64,000 nt of DNA from Rubripirellula reticaptiva (GTDB lineage Bacteria > Planctomycetota > Planctomycetia > Pirellulales > Pirellulaceae), in assembly GCF_007860175.1 (NCBI RefSeq), contig NZ_SJPX01000004.1, forward strand, positions 967,781 to 1,031,780, in the 5' to 3' direction. This document shows positions 47,601 through 59,600 of this stretch, piece after piece. Positions within the stretch are counted from its first letter, which is position 1. The number at the start of each line of letters is the position of its first letter. A program made the translations under genes and the position numbers. The notes beneath the pieces were generated by a model, which saw only the letters and a program-made list of their open reading frames with translations, did no database searches and was not told the origin of the DNA.

Positions 47601-50600
47601 CGATAGTTGGCCTCCGGTGCGTCGCTCACGTTTTGGTACGCAATCGATTGTAGCACCGCGTTGGCCGTTGCATTGTCAACGCCTGATGCGAACGTGAAGT
47701 TCAGCACGCCGGCACTGTTGGTATGAATCGTTCCAACGACCGAACTGTTGTAGACCAGGTTGCCACCTTCGGTCAGTGTGCCCAGCAATCCCGTCGCTGA
47801 GAACACATCGTCGGCGCTCGCTCCACCGACGCGGCCGACGTAGATTGACATGCCGCCAAAGTCGTCGTCGGCCGAAAGCTCCGCGTCGAACAGATCGATG
47901 GTCGGGTACAGAACGGTCGCCGCGTTGCCTTCAGTCAGCGAAAGCGAATGCAGATCACCACTGAGTTGTTTGACTGAAATGTTGTCGACCAGTCCATCAA
48001 CGTTCGCCGTTCCGTCGGACACACCGGCGGTATCGGAAGTGTCGGTGAACGTGATCGTGGAAGTCGCGGAATCGGCGATGAACGTGTAGGTGTAGCGAAC
48101 GTACTGCGTGTCATCGACATCGCTGATGATTTGCGATGTCGTCAGCAAATTGCTGGATCCGTCGACGGTCACTTGAAGCGACTGATTCAGAGTCGTCGAG
48201 CCGTCACGATAGTCGAAGGTCAATGAGTAGGTTTCGGCTGCTTCGGTGGAAATGGTTTGAGAAGCAGTGTGCGGCCCAGCGACGTTACCATCGCCAAAGC
48301 TAAGTGCATTCGAAGTACCGTAAACGGACCCCGTTGTGGTCCATCCGGTCAGATCGCCCGTGGCCAAATCGCCATTGGTGATCAGTTCAGCTCCGATAAA
48401 TTGCGGAGCGTCATTGACAGCGGCGATCGTGATCACCGATTGAGTCCCGACGATGGTGGTGTCGTTGACACCGTCCTGTTCGAATTCCGTGATTGATTCC
48501 AGAGTAATCGTACGACTCGTTCCCGTTGGCGATTCGCTTGCGTTCTGGTATCGAGTGTTGTCGATCACCACTGCCGCCGTCGAAGCCGCGAAGGGTGTGT
48601 CGCGAGAAACCGTCACCGTGGCGACGCTGCCAGAGACGGAAACGCTGTAGTTGAATCCGGCGTTGTCTGTCGTGCCAGTATTGCCATCGATCAGCGAGAT
48701 CACCTCACTATTGATCAAAAGTTGTTCGTCCTGCCCGTCGGCAAGTCCGGCCACGGAGACGACGAACGAGCCGATTTGATCGCCAGCTTCAACCGCATCC
48801 ACGGATGTTCCCGTGAAAATGTTTACTGGAAGGCCATCTTCAGTGAACGTTGCATTGGTCGGTGTCGTTGAAACGACCGGCGCATCGTCGACCGCGTGAA
48901 CTTTCACAATCAATGTTTCGGTGGCCGAATCCGCATCGCCATCGTTGACGACCATCGTGATCGTACGATCGCTCGTGTCGGGATCGTCACTCGAGTTGTC
49001 AAATGTGATTTCCGCGAGTGCGTCTTTGTAATCCTGGAAAGTGACGCTATTGGCCGAATCGCTGGTCAGTGTCAACGTGATCGATCCGTCGGCGACCAAG
49101 TTACCGGCTGGTATGCCCGAGACAGAAATTCCCAACGCATTGATCGCGGTTTCATTAACATTCAGAATGTCGCCGATTCGCCCATTGGTCAGTGTGATCG
49201 TCACCGATTCAGCAAACGTGTCGTCTGGATCGTTGATTGCAAAGTCGGTATCCGTGATCGCAATCGGCCCGCCGTTTTCGGTGAAGACGGTGGTGCCGGT
49301 GTTGGCCTCCAATGAAAAATCACTGACGTTCAGTTGGTTGCTGGTGCTGGTGAAGTTGGCCAGGATCAAAGGCGAGACATATGCCGTGCCATGCCGAAAG
49401 AGCGTCTGACTGGTCGATCCGCTATCAAATCCACCACCAATTGTGACGGAGTAGTCGGACGGCGTCTCGTCGATCGCGATCCCTGATCCCAACGGATACT
49501 GGTACGTGCCGCCAGTCGGTGACATGTTGCGTACCGCTTCGCCTGCCAGGATGGTCGGCCCCGTCCACGCCGTTCGCAGCGTGATCACGCCGGTGGTGTG
49601 ATCGATCGCATTTACATCCCACAGGTCTTGTAGGAAATTGCGGGTGTAGGTGTAATCGTCATAGGTTTCGCCCAGGCTGTTGGTGTAGCCGTACCAAGCG
49701 AACGATCGGTCGCCTCCGTTGGTCCCTTCGTACCACCCGGTCGCATCGCTGAGCACGATTTCGGTGGCACCGGCCACCAGGTCAACGGCTAGCGTCGTAT
49801 CGACCGCACCGGCATATTTCCCCGTATGACGCGAGTTGATTTGCAAGCCGTCGATGTCATAGCTAAAGAAGCCGAGGTAGTGGATTTCGCCCGAGTTGTA
49901 GTTTCCGCCCGCTCCATCGCCGGAAAAGGCCGTCACCGAAAGGTCATAGGTTTCGCTAGCGTCAATCGCGATCCAGTTGGCCGATGAGATCGTTGCTTTG
50001 CCAACGGTGGTTGAAGTGGTAGAACCGCCGAAGTCGCCAATGAACGTATCAAATCCACTTGAAATCGTTGCAGCGTCGTTCACGTCGGCTGAGTTGATGG
50101 TGACTTGATCATTCGTTGAACTGAAAGCCGTCGTCCCGCCACGAACGGTCACGTCGGCTGTCCCGCCCGCACTTCCCGTGGTTTGATCCCATCCGTAGTA
50201 GCTAAGCGTCATCGTTCCGCCGGTGACACCGTTGGGCGTGAAGCGAATCAAATCATTTGATCGCAGCAGCAACGCATCGGAAGAGTTGACACTACCCATC
50301 GTGCTCCAGGTGCTTCCGCCGTTGACGCTGTATTCGAGCGTTCCGACGTTTCCGTTCCAATCGTAAAGCGCAAGCCCTTCGACGGTACCGGAATCGACAT
50401 CGGAAACACTGCTGCCCAGGACAGCGGACACCGGAGCCGTAAACGAACCCGCATCTTCGTTGGTGTTATAGACCGGAGCGTAGGGTGACATCACCGGCGC
50501 GTCATTGACGGCGGTGACTGACGTGTTCAAAGTGACCGGCGTTCCGCTGATTGGGGAACTTCCTCCAGTAACAGAGGCATCGAAAATCGTCTTTGACGCG

Positions 50601-53600
50601 CCGCTGGTAAAACCTCCCGCGTAAGTGTCGTCGACCGCATGCAAGGACAAGCCGGACGGTGTACCGTTGTAATTCGCAGCTGGCAAAAAGCGAAGCATTG
50701 CGTTGACGTCCAAGGCAATGGACGTGGCCGTTCCCACTGTGCCTACATTGAACCAGTTTGCGCCGCTATCAGTGGAATACTGCCAGGTTCCCTGTCCTGC
50801 AATCTGGGGATTGTTGGTGATCAAAATCCCTGTGAAAGACGCGCTCGCATCGGCATCGCTGAACGATCCGCCAAACAAGTTGCTGACTGTTTCGCCGACT
50901 GGATTCGTGCTGTCTTCTGCAACTGGGGCTAGCGAGCCGGTTGAAACAGTCGGGCTGTCATTCTCGCCCGTGATAGTCAGCACGACCGTCGCTGTGTCAG
51001 AACCGCCGCTGCCATCGCTGATGGTGTAAGTAAAACTGTCCGTCGTCGTAGTGCCGTCAGCAAGTGAATCGAAGGCTCCGTTGGGATCGTAGTCAAAACT
51101 ACCAGACGCATCGAGCGTCAGTTTTGCACCGGAGGCAAGCGTGATTTCCACACCGACGCTGGCCGGATTTCCATCGACTTCGGAAACGGTCAACGCGTCG
51201 CCGTCGATGTCAATATCGTTGCTCAAGACACCACTAGCCGCCGAAACGTTCAGAAGTGTGTTTTGGTCCGTTCGATAGTCGTTCCACACCGGGCCGCTTC
51301 CGCTGCCACCGTTGACGAGTATGCCGGTGTTAGGTCCAGCGGAATCCGCCGTCGTCGTTCCCGACCCTTCATCAAATTTCCAGTAGCCGATTAAGTTGGC
51401 TTCAGGGACAATCGCATGATCGAGGTTCGCTGCTATTTGTGATTGCGTACGAGCGACATCCCAAATCCGAACGTCGTCGATCTGGCCATTGAAGTACTGA
51501 CCAGCCGGCGAGTTTTCGCGGCTACCAATCCGAAAAGTATCTCTCGTGGCATGCGCGTCTCCGATCGTACCGGCGCCGTTGTAAACTTCGACGAGTTCAC
51601 CATTGACGTAAGTACTGACAACGCCATTGTCGTACGAGACGGCCAAGTGTGACCACTGGTTCAAGGGAACAACGTACCCAGTGTCGTGCCAAGCCCAACC
51701 TGGGTCGGTGTTCGTGATAGCCCAGCGAAGCGTTCCTGTATCACTGATTCCAATTTCATACTCGCCTTCGCGATTAAGAACGATTGAACCACTGGTAGCA
51801 TTGTACGCAGCCGGATTGACCCAAGCTTCCATCGTTAGAGTCGATCCGGTGATCTCCAATTCGGTTCCGGACCCGGCATTGACGTAGTCGTCTACGCCGT
51901 CAAAGCTGAGACCAGCTCGATCATCGACAGCTACGGGCGCATCGTTGACATCCGTCACAGTGATGATTGCCGAGTCGGTTTGGGCGCTAAACGCGGTTGT
52001 GCCCCCGAAGCTCGAGGTGTCCACCTTTGTTCCCGCTGTACCGGTCGTTTGGTCCCAAGCTGCGAACACAATGGACGCTGTTTCACCGACCGTACCGTTG
52101 GGAACAAATCGCAGGCTATCCGTTGAACGCAACAGCAAAGAGTTGGCAACGGAGACGCTGCCGACGTCGGTCCATCCCGAACCGGCGTTGTATTGCCAAG
52201 TGCCGTTGGTTCCGGAGGTTGAGAAGAGGGCAATGCCTTCGACGGCACCTGAGTCAACATCGGTGATTCGATCAGCAACGCCGTCGCTGGCGATGATCTC
52301 GGCGATCGTGTTGCCGCTGTTGTTGGAATCGTCTTCGGATATGGTGGAAAAGGTCAGGAAGCCAGAGCTGTCGAGTACTGGAGCGTCGTTCAGCGCATTC
52401 ACCGTGATCGCCACATCGTCCGTCACGTACCCGCGATCTCCCATGATGGCGACGATTTCAGAGAGATTGAGTTCGGAGTCGTACACACGGACGTCATCCA
52501 AACTGCCGACAAATTCGGCGCCGCTTGAACGGCCCCCAATGGTGATGTTCTGCGAACCTGCCGCCCAATTGATATCGCCAAAGTCGTAGATGCGGTTTTT
52601 GATCAGCACGCCATCGAGATAAAGATTCAGCTCGTTAGTCACGTCGTTGAGTGTCGCAGCGACATGATGCCAGCCTTCGCCGGCGATGCGATTGACCGCG
52701 TTCGTGTTGTTGGTGGTAAAAGATGCCGTCGAGACGGCCATCCCATAGCTCGTGTTCGATGGGTCGAGCGTGACGTAGAATTTGTCACCGATGGAAATGA
52801 ACTTGGCGTCCGTTTGACCGGCATCTAAATTGACCCACGCGGCGATCGTGACCTCCGTGCCGAGCCCGGCGGTACCGCCAACAATCGAAACCGTGTCGTT
52901 TCCGTCAAACGTCAACACATCGCCGCGCTGTGCATCGCTAGTGAGTGTCGGATCTCCACCTGCCGTTCCGTGATATCCATTGCCACTTTGGTCAGTCAAC
53001 GAACCATTGAGAAATTCGTACCGTGCGTAAAGACTTGCGTCGGTTGCGGAAGCCGATCCACTGGTAACGGTCAGCGTATCGCTACCGTAGAAATCTTGGT
53101 CGCCGACGTACTGCAACCCATCCAGAGCCGCGTTGATGTCCGATTCTGTTCCAGAAATCGAGAGCGAAGCTTGGTTGTTGGAGGACCCGTCCAGAAAAGT
53201 GATTCCAGAGGTCGTCGCCAAAGTCAATTTTCCGTTCACAACACTCAACGTTACCGTTGCGATCGGATCATCCAGGCTTCCGCTTTCAAAGACGATCCCA
53301 TTGCCACCTGCTGCTGAAAATGTGAGCGGTAAGTCTTCGCCAATCAATTGAGCGATGGGAACTGACAACGAAGCTGGTTCGCTCATGTCATCGACCGCGA
53401 TCGACATGACTTCGCTGTATGAGTTACCCGCCGCGTCGGTGACTTCGATGGTGACGTTGTGGTTGGTATTTGCTTCGTAATCCAACAATGAACTGTTGGC
53501 AACGGTCACTTCGCCGGTACTGCTGTCGATCGCAAAGCGTCCGCCCGCGTCATCGGTCAGGCTGAACTTGAAGCTCGAAAGAACTTCGCTCGCGTCCCAT

Positions 53601-56600
53601 TCAATGACGTAGGCGTGATTGCTGCCTTGGGTGTCGTCGGCCCAGGTTCCGTCGGTGTTCATGCGCGCATAGTCTTCGCCGGCACTTTGAGATTGCCCGA
53701 AGGTCGGAGCGTAAAATCCATTCGCTGCCGATCCGGCGCTACCACCGGTCCAAAACTGCTCATTGGATTCGACGCTTCCGTCGAGCCAGTTCCAATTGCC
53801 GTCGTTGTTGGTGTCGCGTGCCCCGATCCAGATGTTGTTTCCGGAATCGAGAGCGAACTGCCGGATCAGGTCGTTCTCGTACGCGGAGTCGATGGTGACC
53901 AGTTGGCCTGAAACACCCTTGAGGCTGCTGGCTGTAGCAGCCGCCAGAGACACATCAAACCCATCCGGTGAATTGACAAAGCGGTAAAACTTGCCAGTCG
54001 CTGCATCGTATTGCAGTGTCGGATCGTTGTTCAGGATCGTGGTGACCGCAGCGGGGATTTCGATGACGCGAATACCGGCAACCATGCCGCTGTCCTTCAG
54101 CGTTTCGTTAGTGGTCTGAAATACCAGTTCCGTGGAAATGTCGCTGGCCGTGAACGTCATGCTGCGAGTTTCCCAGCCGAGGTTGGAATAGAAATTCCAT
54201 CCGGACGGTTTTTCCAGCGTGAAATCCTGCGACTGACCATCCGCGCTGACGCGAGTCGTGACGTGGTCGACCACCCCATCGCCAAATCCGCCGGCATGGT
54301 CGAAGACAATTTGATATTGCTTGCCAATTTCTGTGGTCAGCGTTTGAGAAATCGAAGCGTAGGCATTGTTGAGGGAAACGACATGCCCGCCACTTGGTGG
54401 GGTCTCTGCATTATCGCCATTGAACAGCACCACGCCGGTCGTATCACCCACCGTCCAGTCGCCAAAGCTAGTTGATGCCGCATAGGAAGTGCTTCCACCC
54501 GACGGCGGTGAAGCCTCTTGAAACAATCCATCGTTGACAACATCATTACTAACATCCGGATCGCTCGGGATGACATAACCAACCGTTGAGCCGTTGGTGG
54601 CATTTTCACTGATGTGCAGGTCTTCAACCGGCGTGCTGGCGATGAAGCCGGTTCCGGTGGCATGACCGATGCTCAGGTTGTTGCCGCTGACAACATCGAC
54701 GACTTCATTTGAACCATTGAAGCCATCCATTTGCCAATTAGCGATCAAGCCAGTCGGCAGGCTTCCGCCGTCAAACTTGTTTTGATAGTTCAACGAGATT
54801 TCGGCTTCGCTGCGGATTTCGCTCCAGACACGCACGTCGTAGATCGTTCCGCTAAACACCTTGTCGGAATATAGATCCCCCGCGTCATCTGGGTCTTGGC
54901 CGATCACCAACTGCGTGATCGTTGCGTTGTACAGCGCATGCCCAGTCCTGACGCCGGTTATGGATTCCGCAAATTCACCGTCAATGTAGAAATGAACATC
55001 GCCATTGGTGTTGTCCCACGAAACGGCGAGATGGTGTTGATTTCCATCGAGCAATTGCGAATAGTTCATTGTCGTCAATTGCGGAGCCCCGTCCGCAATC
55101 ACAATCTGCAAGGAACCGTTAGGATTGATCGCCACTCCGAACTCCGTGGCAATTCCTCCCTCCTGATAGTCGATAATCGGGATTGATCCAGTGGGAACCG
55201 AATCGATTTGGAACGATGCCTCCAGCGTTAGTTGCGTCAATCCTCCCAGCACCGGTCGACCATCGGTCAGATACAGGTAACTGTCATTGCCACCGTCGGT
55301 GTTCAGCTCGATACCGCTGGATAGATTCGTCGGCGCGTTGTTGGATTCGGCAAGGTCGCTGAGCGAAACGGTGAAGACTTCGTCATGGAAGTTCGAGTCG
55401 CCATCGGTGACGCGAACGGTCATCGAGTGGGTCGCGTTGGTTTCGTAATCCAATAGCGTTCCATCGGCGACCGTGATTCGGCCCGTATTGCTGTCGATCG
55501 TGAACGCGCCCGCGACGGTTTGAGATTGGATGGCGTAGGTCAACGCGTCGGTTGCGTCGAGGACTGAATCGGCATTCCATTCGATAACATAGCTAAGTCC
55601 AATTCCCGTCGCGGGGGCGTCGTACCACTGTCCATTGTCAACTTGGAGTCGGGCCGCGTCTTCCGCGCCTCCGGAATCATTGGGCTGAGTGGCGGAGAAC
55701 CAATTTTCATAGGAACCATCGGGCGAGGAACCGGAAACAGCACCGGACCAAAACAGGTCTGCCTCGGCGCTGTCTTCGATCCAACGCCACTCGCCCTCTA
55801 CCGTCGTGTCCGTGGCGCCAAGCCAGACATTGCCGCCAGCCGAGCCTGAAATGCTGACAATGAATTCGTTCTCCGCAGCGCTACGAACGGTCACGAGCTG
55901 TCCGTTGACGGTATTCAGGGCAGTGCTCTCCGCGTTTGCCTGGGCAACGGGTTGGTCAAACGAACCGACAACGACCTTGTAGAACTTGCCGGTTTCGGCG
56001 CTGTATCGAAGATCGGGATCAGCGGCCAGTAGCGAAGCAATTTGTGCTTGACGCTCGGCATCGACACCGCTGACGGTTCCAACCACGGTTCCGTCGAGGG
56101 CGTTCTCGTCCAGCGAGAAAGTCAATGTGGGTTCACTGGCTGTGAAGCCCGCTTCAGCTGTGTGTTTGAGCGTCAGGTTATTGCCGCTGACCGATTCGGT
56201 AACGACACCGCCGGCTGACAGGTTGTCGAAACTCCACTGTGCCAGCATCCCGCTCTCATCATGAGGCAGCTCGGTTCGGTAACTCGCAGCCAGTTGTTCG
56301 CCGCTGCGTACATGATCAAACAGACGAACGTTGTGCAACGTTCCAGAGAAGGTGTCGTTGCCATCAAAGGACGACTCCGGAGCCCCCTGATGTTGGCCAA
56401 TGACGACGCTTCCGCCCGCATCGATCGTGGTCGCGTTTTGATAGCTGTTTCGCCCTAGCCCAAGTTCTTCACCATCGACGTAGAACTTCAGAATCCCGGT
56501 AGAGTTTTCCCAGGTGACCGCGACGGTATGCGTTTCGCCGTCGAATAGGTTGTCAGCCGTCGAAATACTATTGCCCGCCGTGCCAGTGCCTCCACTGGTT

Positions 56601-59600
56601 CGAAAGACAAGCTCACCATCAGGCTCGATCCCGAAAAACAGTTCATCCTGATTCGTTGCATCGGCATACGAAAACAAGGTCGTCAAATTCGTCGCCGCCG
56701 TGTCGGCTGAGAATTCGACTTCAATGGTCATTTCGTTTTGACCGCTGAACGGAGATTCGTCTGCAACCAGATAGGTGTCGTTTCCGCCATCGCCGTTGAT
56801 TGTTAGCCCACCATCGGTCGAGGAACTTGCAAAAGTACCGGCCGGTTGGACGACCACGTCGGCCGTGCTGAGTTCCATGTCGGCTTGATCGGCCAACTCA
56901 CTTGCGTCCAATTTCTCTTCATGAATGCGAAGTGAATCTAGCCCGCCGGCGTAGAAGCGGTCTGGATCTAAGTCTTCACGACCTCCCAGATACAACCCCG
57001 TTGTGGGATCCAATGCGTCACCGCCACGGGTCGAGTCCGATGCCTGGAGCACACCATTGAGATAAACTCTCGCTCCGTCGGCCCCGACGGTCAATGTGTA
57101 GTTGTGCCATTTTCCATCGCCAATCAGCCCGCTGATATCGAAATTCAATTCCTGAGCGTAGACAGTATCGTTGCTGTCTTGAAGATTCGTGAAGATTTGG
57201 TTGTCGTAAGTGCCGTGACTCCCTTCGGCGAGGTAGATGTTCAGACTGTTGGCGGTCGCGACCGTGCCGTGGCTGTAGAGGTATTGAAAGGTCGTTCCCG
57301 TGTTGTCATCGACTTTGAAATCAAAGCTAACGGTGAATTCATTGTTGTACGCAAAGTCTGGAATGAGGGCATAGTCGCCGGCTTCATCGAACCAGATTCC
57401 CTGTCCGAAGCTGCCTTCCCCAAAGTTCGCATCGCCATTGATGCTAATCGCATCGTTGCCGCCAACCGAATCCGTCACGTCCCCATTGAAGCCATAGTAG
57501 TGGCTCAGGCCAGTTTGCCCGTCGTCTGCCCGATAGGAAAATTGGTTCGCGCCATAGTAGCCATTGCCATCGGCGATCGTGAACGTGCCGTCGTCGTTGT
57601 AGGTGATCGTACCCGTGGTTGGATCGGTGAAGTCAATGATACTCAGCGTGCCGCCGTCACTGTCGCTGTCGTTGGCCAATACGTTGCCAGTGGTCGTTAT
57701 GCCAAGAGCGACCTCGAATGTGTCATCGACTAAGGTCGGCGCGACATTGTCGGGGATCGTGATCGCCGCTGAACCCGCGGAAAACTCCGAAGTATTGTTG
57801 CTGTAAGTTGCCGTGGCCGTGATCAGTTCTCCGTCTGCTACCGATCCGGAATATCCATTCAGGCTGACATCGGTGAAGGTGGCGTTGCCGCTGGCATCGG
57901 TGTTGACCGTTGTGGAACCAAGGTATTTCTTTCCTTCACGACGATTGGGATCGCCCGCCGGTGGCGTGGCGTAAAAGTGCAAGACAACTCCGGTCAGGCT
58001 GGCCAACGTATTGACACTGCCGCTGACGGTGACAATTGTTCCGGCAGTATTGACGTTGGTGGAGCTGACAACTGGAAAGTTCTGCAAGTTGTTTGCGCCG
58101 CTATCAGGGTCGAGCGTATCGTTGGCGGTGACGCCGCCGCTCCCAACATCGATTCCCAGCCCACCACCGGCATAACCGCTTGGCTGGTAGATCGAGTTGC
58201 CAATGATCGCGTTTCCGGTGGACGCATCGGCGGCTACCCTGACGCCGTCGTAACCCAAATTCGTCATGTCATAGTTAGTGATGACGTTGCCTTGGCCCGC
58301 GGCTGTACCACCCACGGTGTTATTGGTCGCACCGGCTGAAAACACGATGCCATGAAGATTGTTACCGGCTAATACGGTTTGCGTTGCATCGGTACCGATG
58401 TAGTTGCCGTAGATGAGCGTGCCTGATGACGCGCCCGCGATCGAGATCCCGTCGTTATTGGATCCGACAATCACGTTGCCCAAGCCGACGCCGCCAATTG
58501 TCGTGTTGTCAGCACCGCCCGAGATGAAGATGCCGATGGCACCATTGCCGAGCACAGTCAGTCCATCGCTGCCCAGACCGATCCAGTTATTCTGAATGAA
58601 GTTTCCATCGGTTGCTTCGCCATCGATTTGCACACCGTCTTGGTCGTTGCCCGCGATGATGTTGCGCCGCGCGGTTCCCATGCCACCGATATAGTTCGCG
58701 GTGGCTCCGTTCTCGATGCGAACGCCGTCTGTCGTGTTCCCTCGGTCGAGCAAGCCAGTGGAATCAGTGCCTATGTAGTTTCCGTACACCATGGTCCCTG
58801 TCGTACCAGCATCTTGGATATAGATACCGTACGTGTTTCCGGACGATACGTTGCGTTCGTTGGTATCATTGGATCCGTCGGCGTTGGTTCCGATCAGTGT
58901 ATTGGTCGAACCGCCAGCGACTTGCACGCCGGTCCAGCCGTTGCCGACAAGTGTCGTTCCGTCGGATCCGAGACCCAGATAATTCCCCTGAATGCTCACT
59001 CCCGACGTCGCATTACTTACAAAAACTCCCGAACCCGTGTTGCCGGAGAGAACGTTTCTTGCACCGGATATACCCCCGCCCACCAAATTTCCAGTCCCCG
59101 CGCCCCAGAAAGTGATGCCGCTGCTGGAATTACCAATCGCACTCAAGCCCGTGGAATCGGTGCCGATTAAATTGCCCTGGATCGTGTTGTTGATCGTTGT
59201 GGCGCCAAGGACTTCGATTCCGTTCCAGTTGTTTCCGGAGATCAGATTGCCGGTCCCAGCGGTGGTGCCACCGACCACAACACCAGACGAGCCATTCGTG
59301 ATCGTAATGCCCGACTTGTTACTATCCTGTGCGGTCCCATTGACGTCCGCGGTGCCTGCCGCGTTGGTGCCGATGTAGTTGCCTCGGACCGTCGTGTTGT
59401 CAGCGTTATCAAGATAAATGCCTTGGTTGGCATTTCCCGAGATCACATTTCGCGAGCTGGCTGTGGAGCCGCCGATGACATTGTTTGAGCCATTGGCAAT
59501 GAATATCCCGTAAGCGTTTGCCAGCGATGTGTTGCCAGTTGCATCGAGACCGACATAGTTACCCAGGATCGTGTTGCCGGTCGCTCCCGCTCCCGTGACA

